NCBI RefSeq assembly: GCF_000948985.2
Contig: NZ_CP059734.1
Coordinates: 124,001-188,000 of the forward strand
DNA: 64,000 bases
Direction: 5' to 3'
Source of the DNA: Thalassomonas viridans
Lineage (GTDB): Bacteria; Pseudomonadota; Gammaproteobacteria; Enterobacterales; Alteromonadaceae
Below, piece after piece: positions 9,078 to 17,904 of this stretch. The notes beneath the pieces were generated by a model. That model was not told the origin of the DNA, made no database searches, and saw only the letters and a program-made list of their open reading frames with translations. The stretch's first letter is position 1; each line of letters opens with the position of its first letter. A program made the translations under genes and the position numbers.

Positions 9078-9446
9078 TGTTCCTTTCAGGTGGCTCCCGG
9101 GATGCCTTGATTCACTTGAAGATTAGCAGATAAAGCATTTGAGATAAAAACTGATGCGCTTAAGTTCGAAGAATATAAATCCCGATTGCCTGTATCTCAG
9201 AGGAATACCAGGGCTTATCACAACTGAAAAAGCGGCTTTCGATGTGATTTTATATCAGCAATGTTCTGGGGTGACGTGCAGATAATAGCCGTATTGTTTG
9301 TTTGTTATACAGCTTATTAGTTCGTAATGTAAACAGAAACCTTTGTTTTGTATTTGAGATTAAGGTTCACACCTCTTCCCCCTCCCTTGTTTGATCATTG
9401 TTTTGTAGCGTTTTTTCTTTTATTGGTTAATTTTTTGTTATCTATT
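9078..9446. other. Non-coding stretch ahead of the metallophore cluster
   Basis: Divergent intergenic DNA, becoming AT-rich towards the right. I see no RNA gene, no convincing small ORF and no repeat. The regulatory sites for the receptor gene start after it. Confidence 0.5.
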
Positions 9447-9465
9447 TTTGCAAATAATTTTCATT
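9447..9465. promoter_or_regulatory. Fur-like box upstream of the TonB receptor
   Basis: Read on the minus strand, AATGAAAATTATTTGCAAA fits the Vibrio-type Fur pattern AATGANAATNATTNTCATT at 13 of 16 defined positions. It sits about 30 bases upstream of the predicted promoter elements. A pattern match only; the right half of the palindrome is weak. Confidence 0.4.
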
Positions 9466-9471
9466 CAGTTA

Positions 9472-9499
9472 TTGCCTGTAAATCACGAACCGTGATAAT
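9472..9499 (+). promoter_or_regulatory. Predicted sigma-70 promoter of the metallophore operon
   Basis: TTGCCT at 9472-9477 and GATAAT at 9494-9499 are separated by 16 bases. The -10 element runs into the Zur-like operator, an arrangement expected for repression. Confidence 0.4.
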
Positions 9500-9517
9500 G
9501 TGATATTATAACACTTT
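9495..9517. promoter_or_regulatory. Zur-like operator in front of the TonB receptor
   Basis: The core TGTGATATTATAACA (9499-9513) differs at one position from the palindromic core TGTTATANTATAACA of the gammaproteobacterial Zur operator. Over the full 23-base consensus I count 17 matches of 22 defined positions. An almost identical core (TGTGATAATATAACA) stands before the sbnI-like gene at the other end of the cluster, which makes chance unlikely. Confidence 0.65.
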
Positions 9518-9590
9518 AAAGGTGTTGTTTATAAAAATAGATCGAGCTGGCTGCTCGGGCCGCTCTTGCATAAACAATTTGGATTTCACG

Positions 9591-11702
9591 ATGAATAAAA
9601 CACGAGCTTTAAGCTGCGTTTCAGTATGCTTAATATCCATGAGCCAGGGGGTTGCTGCCCAGGAAGAAATAGAAAAAATAGCCGTCAAAGGCACGCGTAC
9701 GCCTTTGTATGATGCCAGGGATGTAAATGTTGCCGCCCTGGGCATTAAGGATCCCTTTACCTTGCCTATTTCGGTGCAGTCTTTTTCGGAAGAATTGATT
9801 GTCAACCAGAGGTCGCGCACCTTGGCCGAAGTGCTGGCTAATGATGCCTCAGTGCAAAATAGCGCAATCGGCAGTGTTTTTGATTTCGTCAGCTTACGGG
9901 GTTTCCAGCTGGACTGGACCAACGGTCTGCGCCGCGATGGCCTGGCGCTTGCCCCCTACCAGGACGTGCCGCTGGAAAACATTCAGCGCATTGATGTGAT
10001 TAAAGGCCCGTCGGGCCTGGTTTCGGGATTCAACAATCCGGGCGGCACCGTTAACTACGTCACCAAACGACCAACTCGCGACAGCTTTACCGAAGTAACG
10101 GCAGAAGTGCGCAGCCGGGACGGGAAATATCTGCACCTGGATACGGGGGGACAGTTAGGCGCGGCCTCTGATATGGGTTACCGCTTTAATGCTGCGGTTG
10201 AGGATACCGGAGACTTCAGCGGCGGCGATGATATGGAAAGATATTTTATCAGTGCGGCGTTTGACTGGCAGGCGTTGGATGATCTGCTGGTACGTATAGA
10301 TCTGGATTACCAGGATAAGTCTATGGTTTCCCAACCTTTGATCGGGCTGGCCACCGACAGCGAAAACGGCGGCAAAACCGTGTTGCCTCCTTATGTGGAC
10401 ACCAGTGATGTCCTGCTCGGCCAGCCCTGGGCCCGGTATGAAACAGAAACCTTTAACCTGGCCGCCAGGGTGGACTATTGGTTGTCGCAGGACTGGCAGT
10501 GGGTAACCCAGCTGGCGCATGCCGCCAATGACCGCTTTACGATTTTCCCTGATATCTACCAGGTAGATTTGCAGGGAAATGTGCTTTCCTCAGGCATTTT
10601 AGTTACTCCAGATGAAGAGTACCGTACCTTGTCGGGACACAGCTTTTTAAGCGGCAGCCTGGCCACGGGGAATATCGAGCACGAACTGGTTGCCGGATTC
10701 AGCTTTCGCGATTACGTCTCCCGTGACGGCCGCTGGTTCAGCCTGGACAATCCCGTAAGCAGTATTTTTAACCCGGTACACACGGAGAAACCTGAATTTC
10801 CCGAGTATCCGGATGCAACCCGCACCGATACCACGGAAAGTGCATTTTTTATTACAGATAAAGTGCATTTTACCGATGAGTTTTATGCCACTTTAGGCTT
10901 ACGCCACATCAACTACCAGAAAAAGCAGCAGGCGCCGGGCAGCGCCAGGATCACTTTGGATGATGAAACCTTTAATACCCCTATGGTGGGGCTTAACTAT
11001 AGCCCGAATGACAACCTGGCTTTTTATGCCAGTTATTCCGAAGGGGCCGGTGAAGGCGGGGTTGCCGTGATCGGCAGCGGCGCCGTTAACGAAGGCGAAT
11101 CTTTGGGACCGCAGGAAAGCGAGCAGCTGGAAACCGGGGTCAAGTACCGCAGCGGCAGCACTACCTATACTTTGGCCGTTTTTGAAATTGAAAAAATGCT
11201 GGAATACCACAACCGGGTGACTAACTATTTTGTTCAGGACGGGGTCCAGTCCCATCGCGGGCTTGAGCTGAACGTGAACGGGGAAATCACCGAACACCTG
11301 TCGCTGGTGGCTTCCCTGACCGCCATGAATGCCAAACTCACCGAACTTGAAGGAGAGGCGGTGCTTAATGGCAACCGTCCCGCCAATGTGCCGAAAAGAC
11401 AGGCCAGCTTATTTTTGGATTACCGCCTGCCCATGGTGGACGGCCTGAATGCCAATTTGGGGGTTTACTATGTCGGTGAGCGTGAGCAAAACGTACAGAA
11501 CACCCTGTCCCTGCCGGGCTATACCCGCTTTGATCTGGGGGCCAGGTACCAGCTTAGCGCCCTGAATACCACTTTACGCCTTAAGGTCGAAAACCTGTTT
11601 GACAAAGAGTACTGGTCGTCGGCGGGAGCCAAAGGCATTGACTGGGGGGTAAGTCCGGGCCGCGGACGTACGGTTTCTTTATCTGCCAGCGTGGCCTTTT
11701 AA
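9591..11702 (+). CDS. TonB-dependent siderophore/metallophore receptor
   Basis: 703 aa from the ATG at 9591, which opens a clean signal peptide (MNKTRALSCV to GVAA|QEE). An in-frame start at 9522 would put 23 polar residues before it. After the signal: plug domain with the TonB-box-like region (EKIAVKGTR), the plug motif IDVIKGPSGLVSGFNNPGG (about residues 135-153), then a 22-stranded barrel region with the family's C-terminal LKVENLFDKEYW and a terminal phenylalanine. It resembles the siderophore receptor branch (FpvA/FhuE type) rather than ZnuD. First gene of the putative zinc-regulated operon, so I infer import of the metal complex of the molecule made by the genes that follow. Confidence 0.9.
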   Translation: MNKTRALSCVSVCLISMSQGVAAQEEIEKIAVKGTRTPLYDARDVNVAALGIKDPFTLPISVQSFSEELIVNQRSRTLAEVLANDASVQNSAIGSVFDFVSLRGFQLDWTNGLRRDGLALAPYQDVPLENIQRIDVIKGPSGLVSGFNNPGGTVNYVTKRPTRDSFTEVTAEVRSRDGKYLHLDTGGQLGAASDMGYRFNAAVEDTGDFSGGDDMERYFISAAFDWQALDDLLVRIDLDYQDKSMVSQPLIGLATDSENGGKTVLPPYVDTSDVLLGQPWARYETETFNLAARVDYWLSQDWQWVTQLAHAANDRFTIFPDIYQVDLQGNVLSSGILVTPDEEYRTLSGHSFLSGSLATGNIEHELVAGFSFRDYVSRDGRWFSLDNPVSSIFNPVHTEKPEFPEYPDATRTDTTESAFFITDKVHFTDEFYATLGLRHINYQKKQQAPGSARITLDDETFNTPMVGLNYSPNDNLAFYASYSEGAGEGGVAVIGSGAVNEGESLGPQESEQLETGVKYRSGSTTYTLAVFEIEKMLEYHNRVTNYFVQDGVQSHRGLELNVNGEITEHLSLVASLTAMNAKLTELEGEAVLNGNRPANVPKRQASLFLDYRLPMVDGLNANLGVYYVGEREQNVQNTLSLPGYTRFDLGARYQLSALNTTLRLKVENLFDKEYWSSAGAKGIDWGVSPGRGRTVSLSASVAF

Positions 11703-11828
11703 AGAAAACGTAGCCGGCCCCTGAAATTCAGGTGTGCCTACAGCCCGTTGCACCTGCCGGGAGTACGGGCTGAGCAATTCAGGAATACACCGGCTTTTTG
11801 GGGCCGAATGTTTATAAAGGATTTATTT

Positions 11829-12566
11829 ATGAATAAAAATAATCAAACCAAAATCATCGAGGTTAGCCACCTTAGAAAAAACTTTGCCGGCTATCAGGCC
11901 GTACGGGATATCTCCTTTACGGTCAATCAGGGGGAAATCCTCGCCCTGCTCGGCCCTAACGGCGCCGGAAAAACCACCACCATAAATTGCATGCTGGGCT
12001 TTTTAAAACCCGACGGCGGAGAGGTCCATATAGACGGCATCAACCCGGCGAAAGACGTGGTCAGGGCGCGCCAGCAACTGGCTTACATTCCCGAGCAGGT
12101 AGCCCTTTACCCCAAGCTAAGCGGCCTGGAAAACCTGGTTTATATGAGCAAGATTGCCGGTGTCGATAAAAGCCGCGAACAATTCCAGCAGTTGCTGGAA
12201 AAGGTCAATTTACCCGGGCATGCCATACATAAGGCCATTGCCGGCTATTCCAAGGGTATGAAGCAAAAAGTCGGCATCGCCATTGCGCTGGCCAAAAATG
12301 CCAGGGCGCTTATTTTAGATGAGCCGACCTCGGGGTTAGATCCCAGTGCCAGCCATGAATTCAGCCAGCTGATCCGCTCGCTGGCGGGGGAAGGCGTCGC
12401 GATCTTAATGGCCACCCACGATTTGTACCGCGCCCAGGAAGATGCCCATTCGGTAGCGATCATGAATCAGGGCCGGCTGGTGCATAATATATCCGGCGAC
12501 ACCATTCAGAGCGTGCAGCTTGAGTCCCTCTATTTAGAGCATGTCAGGGTGGCAAGCACATGTTAG
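11829..12566 (+). CDS. ABC-2 type transporter ATP-binding protein (NosF-like)
   Basis: 245 aa from the ATG at 11829, which has AAAGGA 7 bases upstream; the longer frame from 11748 lacks such a site. All ATPase motifs are present: Walker A GPNGAGKTTT, Q-loop region YIPEQ, signature YSKGMKQKVG, Walker B ALILDEPTSGLDP and the switch histidine in ATHD. The short type and sequence match the ATPases of ABC-2 exporters such as NosF/CcmA. It overlaps the first permease by 7 bases. With the two permeases it would form an exporter in the inner membrane; in this cluster its cargo may be the metallophore or a precursor. Confidence 0.9.
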   Translation: MNKNNQTKIIEVSHLRKNFAGYQAVRDISFTVNQGEILALLGPNGAGKTTTINCMLGFLKPDGGEVHIDGINPAKDVVRARQQLAYIPEQVALYPKLSGLENLVYMSKIAGVDKSREQFQQLLEKVNLPGHAIHKAIAGYSKGMKQKVGIAIALAKNARALILDEPTSGLDPSASHEFSQLIRSLAGEGVAILMATHDLYRAQEDAHSVAIMNQGRLVHNISGDTIQSVQLESLYLEHVRVASTC

Positions 12567-13960
12567 CACTGACCCTGAAAAAAGAATGGCTGGAAAGCAA
12601 GCGCGAAGGCCGCAGCCTGTGGCTTGGCGGTATTATTTTATTGTTGCTGGTGTGCGCCCTGTTTTCCGGCTGGCACAACTATCAGCAGCTGCAAAGCCAA
12701 AAACACCAGGTCAGCCAGTCCGAGCGCGAACGCTGGCTCAACCAGGGAGAAAAAGACCCCCATAGCGCCGCCCATTACGGCGTTTATATCATCAAACCCG
12801 ACTCGGCGCTGGCGGTGCTGGATCCCGGCCTGTCGGATTACCTGGGATCTGTGCTGCGCCTGGAGGCCCACAAAAAAAATGATACCCTGTTCCGTCCTAT
12901 CCAGGATGCGATCCAGATGCAGCGTTTCGGCAGCCTGAATCCGGCGTTTATTTTGCAGATGCTGTTGCCGTTGCTGATTATTTTACTGGGATTTCACAGC
13001 ATAGCCGCAGAGCGCGAGTCGGGCACCCTAAAGCAATTGCTGGCCGGCGGCATCAGCGTCAGGAAGTTTTTTGTTGCCAAGGTGCTGGCCTTAACCGGTC
13101 TGGGGCTGCTGTTTTTTGCCCCTGTGGTGCTGCACCTTATCGCTTCGCTGTTGTTGAGCGAAAGCTCGGATGCGGGGCGCAGCCTGCTATTTAGCCTGAG
13201 CTACTGCGTCTATATCTTTATCTGGGCGCTGCTGACGGTGATTGTTTCCTGCTTTGCCCGCAGCGCCCGCGGCGCCTTGATTTTGCTGTTGGTGATCTGG
13301 TGCCTGGCCTGCCTGCTGGTGCCCAAATTCGCCATAGCAGATGCCGCCAGCCGCTACCCCACAGAGTCGGCGCAGGTTTTCCAGTCGAAACTGGAATCTG
13401 AGATCTATACCCCTGAGCGCCAGCAGGCGATAGAGGCGTTTAAGCAGCAAACCCTGGCGCAATACGGCGTTGATGATGTTGCTAATTTGCCTTTTGCCTG
13501 GTCCGGTGCCCAGCTGCAGTTTGCGGAAAACTATTCCGATCAGGTTTTCGATCGCCTGTACGGCCAGCGCCAGGGCCAGCTTGAAGCGCAAAGTTCGCAT
13601 TACCAGGGCAGTGCCCTGTTCAGCCCTTTTATTGCCCTGCAAAGTTTGTCGATGGCGGCTGCGGCCACAGATTTGACCCATCACCAACTGTTTGATGATG
13701 CCGGTGAAGCCCACCGCCGCCTGATGCAAAAGGCCCTTAACAACGACTTAAGGGATAACGGCCACAAGGGCGAACACGGTTATCAGGCCGACCGCGAGGT
13801 CTGGCAGAAAATTCCCGATTTTCATTATCAGTATCCGCCCGCCAGTGAATTATTCGCCAGTTACGGCTGGGCAGCCCTGGGCTTATTGCAATGGCTGCTG
13901 ACCCTGTTAGGGGTGGCATATCTGGCGATGTTGCGCCTGGAAAAGGAAGGTCAGCAATGA
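12560..13960 (+). CDS. ABC-2 type permease, DUF3526-like (first)
   Basis: 466 aa. One N-terminal helix (about residues 22-40), a periplasmic stretch, five hydrophobic helices from about 130 to 265, a long soluble region, and a last helix near the C terminus (GLLQWLLTLLGVAYLAML). The motif HSIAAERESGTLKQLLAGG after the second helix is the classical ABC-2/NosY intracellular motif. Start overlaps the ATPase gene, end overlaps the next permease gene by 4 bases (ATGA). Probably pairs with the permease at 13957. Confidence 0.85.
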   Translation: MLALTLKKEWLESKREGRSLWLGGIILLLLVCALFSGWHNYQQLQSQKHQVSQSERERWLNQGEKDPHSAAHYGVYIIKPDSALAVLDPGLSDYLGSVLRLEAHKKNDTLFRPIQDAIQMQRFGSLNPAFILQMLLPLLIILLGFHSIAAERESGTLKQLLAGGISVRKFFVAKVLALTGLGLLFFAPVVLHLIASLLLSESSDAGRSLLFSLSYCVYIFIWALLTVIVSCFARSARGALILLLVIWCLACLLVPKFAIADAASRYPTESAQVFQSKLESEIYTPERQQAIEAFKQQTLAQYGVDDVANLPFAWSGAQLQFAENYSDQVFDRLYGQRQGQLEAQSSHYQGSALFSPFIALQSLSMAAAATDLTHHQLFDDAGEAHRRLMQKALNNDLRDNGHKGEHGYQADREVWQKIPDFHYQYPPASELFASYGWAALGLLQWLLTLLGVAYLAMLRLEKEGQQ

Positions 13961-15429
13961 ATCAGCTTATTTGTTTAAACGAAATCAAAAACTTAAAACG
14001 TGAACGTTTGTTATGGCTGGTACTGGCGGTAACGGTTTGTTTCAGTGTTTTGGCCCTGTATAACGGCGCCCGCTGGGCCGAAGTGCAGAGCCAGGTGGTT
14101 GCCGCTGCCCAGCAGGAACAGCAGCAAGCGATCAGCAGTGCCCGGCAAGGTTTGGCGAAGCGGCAGGCGTTAACCAAACCCGTTAACTGGTGGGATGATG
14201 TTTACGATCTGCGCGGCCAGGCGTTTTACCTGATGGTGAATTATGCGGTGAAACCGCCGCTGCCGTCCGCCGCGATGGCGGTTGGCCAAAGCGATGTCCA
14301 GCCGTATTTTTTCAGGATGCTGGTGAGCGAAAAGCAGGCCTTTATCAACCACTACGATTTTGCCCACCCCCTGGGGTTATTGCTGGGTAAATTTGATTTG
14401 GCGTTTTTTATCATTTACATCTTGCCCGTGCTGCTCATCAGCATGAGCTATAACGCCCTGGCGGGAGAAAAGCAGACGGGTCAGCTGCGTTTGCTGATGC
14501 TGCAGGGACTCTCCCCCATGCGTTTGATTTTCAACCAGTTATGCATCCGGACAAGCGTGGTTTCGCTGCCGCTTTTGCTTGTCTGCATAACTGGTTTTTT
14601 TATTCTTTCAGACAACATCGGTCTGTTGTCGGTATCGGTTTTTACCGTTTTGGTGCTTGCCTATAGCCTGTTTTGGCTGGCGTTATGTGCTTTTGTTATC
14701 AGCTATGGCAAAACGCCTGCCTATAATGCCGCTGTGCTGATAGTAACCTGGCTGAGTTTGATCATTATCCTGCCTGCGGTGCTCAATACCCTGATCCTGA
14801 CCTCAGATCCGGCGCCGTCCCGTATCGAATATGTCGATACCCTGCGGGATAAATCCGATGAGGTGGACAAATCGTCCAGCAAGGCACTGGCGCAGTTTTT
14901 CCAGGACCACCCTGAGCTGGCAAAACCGGTGGACGATGCCAAGCCGGTGGACTATGCCACGAAAAAAATCGCCAAAATCACTGCCATCGAAGCGGCGATG
15001 CAGCCTTATGACGATGCCTTCCAGTCGGTCTTGGCGGCGCAGCAAGACAGGGCCGAGCTGCTGAAAATGATCTCGCCGGCAAGCTTGCTGCAGGGAGCCC
15101 TGTTCGATCTGTCCGGTAACGGTTTAAAACGTCACCAGGAGTTTATCGATCAGGTGCTGGCGCATCATCATGCCCTGCGCGCTTTCTATCAGCAGCGCAT
15201 CGCCGAGGCAAACAGCCGGGATGATTTTACTCCCTGTGCCGGCTGTAATGCCCGCATTACCTTGCCTGATCTGAGCCAGGTGCCTGAATTCAGCTACCGG
15301 GAAGCGCCGCTTGATGTTTCCTGGGGCAGTATCATGCTGTTGTTGCTTTTTTCCTTTGTACTGCTGTTTTCGGCAAGGCAGCGCCTGACGTTGATGAACA
15401 GCGGGCAAATGTTGGGAGAGCCGGCATGA
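13957..15429 (+). CDS. ABC-2 type permease, DUF3526-like (second)
   Basis: 490 aa from the ATG at 13957, coupled to the preceding stop. Same layout as its neighbour: an N-terminal helix, a large extracytoplasmic domain, helices from about 150 to 300 with ALAGEKQTGQLRLLMLQG as the ABC-2 motif, a second soluble part and a final helix. A CAGC pair in the second soluble part (FTPCAGCNARITLPDL) could bind metal or form a disulfide. The two permeases are paralogues and likely a heterodimer. The end overlaps the decarboxylase gene by 4 bases. Confidence 0.85.
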   Translation: MNQLICLNEIKNLKRERLLWLVLAVTVCFSVLALYNGARWAEVQSQVVAAAQQEQQQAISSARQGLAKRQALTKPVNWWDDVYDLRGQAFYLMVNYAVKPPLPSAAMAVGQSDVQPYFFRMLVSEKQAFINHYDFAHPLGLLLGKFDLAFFIIYILPVLLISMSYNALAGEKQTGQLRLLMLQGLSPMRLIFNQLCIRTSVVSLPLLLVCITGFFILSDNIGLLSVSVFTVLVLAYSLFWLALCAFVISYGKTPAYNAAVLIVTWLSLIIILPAVLNTLILTSDPAPSRIEYVDTLRDKSDEVDKSSSKALAQFFQDHPELAKPVDDAKPVDYATKKIAKITAIEAAMQPYDDAFQSVLAAQQDRAELLKMISPASLLQGALFDLSGNGLKRHQEFIDQVLAHHHALRAFYQQRIAEANSRDDFTPCAGCNARITLPDLSQVPEFSYREAPLDVSWGSIMLLLLFSFVLLFSARQRLTLMNSGQMLGEPA

Positions 15430-16772
15430 AGCAAGCATCGCTAAATGCCGTTTGCCATCCGCAAATCCAGTCCTTGCTGCGGTCAAACAAGGCCAAGTTG
15501 CAGGAATGGATTAACGGTTTAGGCTCGCCGCTGCATCTGGTTTTCCCCGAGATGTTCCAGCAAAATATTGTCAGCTTTAAGCAGGTGCTGGAGCGGCATC
15601 AGGTGGATTATCAGCTGTTGTTCGCGAAAAAAGCCAACAAGGCCAGGTGTTTTGCCGCGGTGTGCGCGCAAGAGAACATAGGCATAGACGTTGCCAGCGT
15701 GGCCGAGTTTGAACTGGCGCTGGCGGCCGGGGTGAGCGGAGCCGATATCGGGGTTTCCGGGCCGCATAAAAGCGAACCTTTGCTGCGCCTGGCCATGGCC
15801 CATAATGCTCTGATTGCCATAGACTCGGTTAACGAGTTAAGCGATCTTGCCTGCCTGGCCGCCGGCGCCGGGCAAGCACAGCCGGTGAGGATTTTGCTGA
15901 GAATACGTCCGCAAAGCCAGAAAAAAAGCCGCTTCGGTCTGGCCGGCTCCGAGCTGGAGCAGGCGCTGGCTTTTTGCCTGGAGTGGCGCCGCCATATCCA
16001 GCTGCTGGGGTTTAGTTGCCATTTATCCGGCTACTGCACCCGGCAGCGGGGCCAGGCCGGTCACCAGCTTATCGATTATATCGAACAGGCGCGCCAGCTG
16101 GGTTTAGGCTGTGACCGCATCAATATCGGCGGCGGCTTTGCCGTGTCCTATCTCGACAGCCCCGACTGGCGGCAATCCCTGGACTATGAAGCCTTTCACG
16201 CCGATAAAGCCTTCGGCGGCTTCTACCCTTACCACAACCCGGTTGCCGGCGCCGATGCCCTGCATCAGGTTTTGCTTGAGGAAAATGAGCAGCAGCTGAG
16301 CCTTGGCCGGCGTTTGCGGGAGCTGTCGTTAACTGTGCTGCTGGAGCCGGGGCGGGCTTTGCTCGACCAGGCCGGTATCAGTTTGTTTTCTGTGCAGGGC
16401 TGCAAACCTGTGTCGGGCACGTCTGACTGCCATATAGCAACGGTTAGCGGCATGAGTTTTTCCCTGTCGGAGCAGTGGTTTAATACGGAATACCTGCCTT
16501 CTCCCCTTTTGATCAGCGAGCAAAAGGATGAAGAGGACGCCCTGTACAAGGTGGCGGTGGCCGGTAATTCCTGTCTCGATGACGACATGCTCAGCTGGCG
16601 TTTTATCGCTTTTGAGCAATACCCGAAAAAACAGGACGTTATCGCCTATATTAATACCGCCGGTTACCAGATGGACTCCAACGAATCGGCTTTTCACTCA
16701 ACCGAACCTCCCCGTAAAGTTGCGGTGATGCTGACAGGGGATGTCATCACATGGCAATTAGATAATCAATAA
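15426..16772 (+). CDS. PLP-dependent decarboxylase, Y4yA family (DAP/ornithine decarboxylase fold)
   Basis: 448 aa, fold-type III PLP enzyme. The Schiff-base lysine lies in LLFAKKANKA (about residue 62), the phosphate-binding glycines in NIGGGFAVSY (about 236-245), LLEPGRALLDQAG gives the EPGR motif, and the C-terminal CLDDDM supplies the active-site Cys/Asp of the dimer interface. Related enzymes in siderophore clusters decarboxylate amino-acid-containing intermediates (SbnH acts on citryl-diaminopropionate). Here it sits directly upstream of the SbnA/SbnB pair, so a diaminopropionate-derived intermediate is a reasonable substrate, but this is inference. A short hairpin (16798-16815) without a T-tract separates it from the next gene. 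Confidence 0.85.
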   Translation: MKQASLNAVCHPQIQSLLRSNKAKLQEWINGLGSPLHLVFPEMFQQNIVSFKQVLERHQVDYQLLFAKKANKARCFAAVCAQENIGIDVASVAEFELALAAGVSGADIGVSGPHKSEPLLRLAMAHNALIAIDSVNELSDLACLAAGAGQAQPVRILLRIRPQSQKKSRFGLAGSELEQALAFCLEWRRHIQLLGFSCHLSGYCTRQRGQAGHQLIDYIEQARQLGLGCDRINIGGGFAVSYLDSPDWRQSLDYEAFHADKAFGGFYPYHNPVAGADALHQVLLEENEQQLSLGRRLRELSLTVLLEPGRALLDQAGISLFSVQGCKPVSGTSDCHIATVSGMSFSLSEQWFNTEYLPSPLLISEQKDEEDALYKVAVAGNSCLDDDMLSWRFIAFEQYPKKQDVIAYINTAGYQMDSNESAFHSTEPPRKVAVMLTGDVITWQLDNQ

Positions 16773-16844
16773 CCCCTGCTTTTTAGCAAACAAATAAGCA
16801 GCCGATCCCGGCTGCACAGTTAAAGGAAAATTAACGGAGCGCAT

Positions 16845-17894
16845 ATGACTACAGATGCACGGGCTTTTTGCGGCCAAAATTCAGGCAAACAGGCCTTAAC
16901 AAAACTTTCACAAACCATAGGCAATACCCCCCTGGTGGAATTGATCGCAACAAGCAACGGCAGCCGCCTGCTGTTAAAACTGGAGCAGTTCAACCCCACC
17001 GGCAGCGCCAAAATCCGTATGGCAAAGGCCATGCTGGATGAGGCCGAAAACCAGGACCTGCTCAAACCCGGCGGCTGGGTGGTGGAATCAACCTCGGGCA
17101 ATACCGGGGTCGGGCTGGCGATGTTGTGCGCCGAGCGCGGCTACCGCTTTACCGCCCTGGTGGATAACCATGCCGCCAAAGAAAAAATCAGCAATATGAA
17201 AGCCTTCGGCGCCGAGGTGATTTGCGTCAGCGAACAGGGCAGCGAGCAGCTGGCCACCGAAGTGCGCGATAAAATGGCGCAAACCATGGCGGCGGAACAG
17301 GGAGCCTACTGGACCGCCCAGCACAGAAACTTTGCCAACAGCCGCGGTTATACGGATCTGGCGGGGGAACTGGTGGCGGAACTCGGCTGTGATATCGATC
17401 AGCTGGTTGCCGCCGTCGGCACCGGTGGTTCCATCTGCGGTACCACCCGGGCCTTGCGGGATCTGGGTTGCCATCAGCTTAAGGTGGTCGGGGTGGAGCC
17501 CGAAGGTTCGGTGATTTTTGGCGGCCCGGGCATGCCTTACCACCAGTCCGGCACGGGTACCCCGGAAGGGGCGGAAATCGGCCCGGTGATCGAATACGGT
17601 CTGATCGATACCGGCATCAAGGTATCGGATCTCGCGGCATTCAATACCGCCCGCTACCTGGCGAAAAACCATGCCCTTATGGTGGGCGGCTCCGCCGGGG
17701 GCGTGATTTACCGGGCGCTGCAGCAACTGCAAAGCGCCCCTGCCAACAGCACTCTGGTGGCTTTGGTGTGCGACGGCGGCGAAAAATACCTGGATACGGT
17801 ATTTAACGATGACTGGATGCACAAACACCGGCTGGTGGATACCGGTATCGAGCATGAGTTAGCCGCACTTTTTCAGCAATTAACCGCAAAATAA
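16845..17894 (+). CDS. sbnA: SbnA-like N-(2-amino-2-carboxyethyl)-L-glutamate synthase
   Basis: 349 aa, fold-type II PLP enzyme of the cysteine synthase family. Lys56 in FNPTGSAKIR binds PLP, STSGNTGVG is the substrate loop, and GTGGSICGTT the phosphate loop. The family in this context condenses O-phosphoserine with glutamate to N-(2-amino-2-carboxyethyl)-glutamate (ACEGA). The call over plain cysteine synthase rests on the partner gene 10 bases downstream (SbnB-like) and on the facing SbnI-like kinase, which would supply O-phosphoserine. Cytoplasmic. Confidence 0.85.
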   Translation: MTTDARAFCGQNSGKQALTKLSQTIGNTPLVELIATSNGSRLLLKLEQFNPTGSAKIRMAKAMLDEAENQDLLKPGGWVVESTSGNTGVGLAMLCAERGYRFTALVDNHAAKEKISNMKAFGAEVICVSEQGSEQLATEVRDKMAQTMAAEQGAYWTAQHRNFANSRGYTDLAGELVAELGCDIDQLVAAVGTGGSICGTTRALRDLGCHQLKVVGVEPEGSVIFGGPGMPYHQSGTGTPEGAEIGPVIEYGLIDTGIKVSDLAAFNTARYLAKNHALMVGGSAGGVIYRALQQLQSAPANSTLVALVCDGGEKYLDTVFNDDWMHKHRLVDTGIEHELAALFQQLTAK

Positions 17895-17904
17895 GGACAA
17901 TAAT

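Noticed and set aside
13187..13729. 180-codon minus ORF inside the ABC permease gene
   Set aside because: Antisense to a well-supported membrane protein gene; no start signal and no recognisable domain.
17088..17855. 255-codon minus ORF opposite sbnA
   Set aside because: Antisense shadow; the plus frame has the PLP enzyme motifs.
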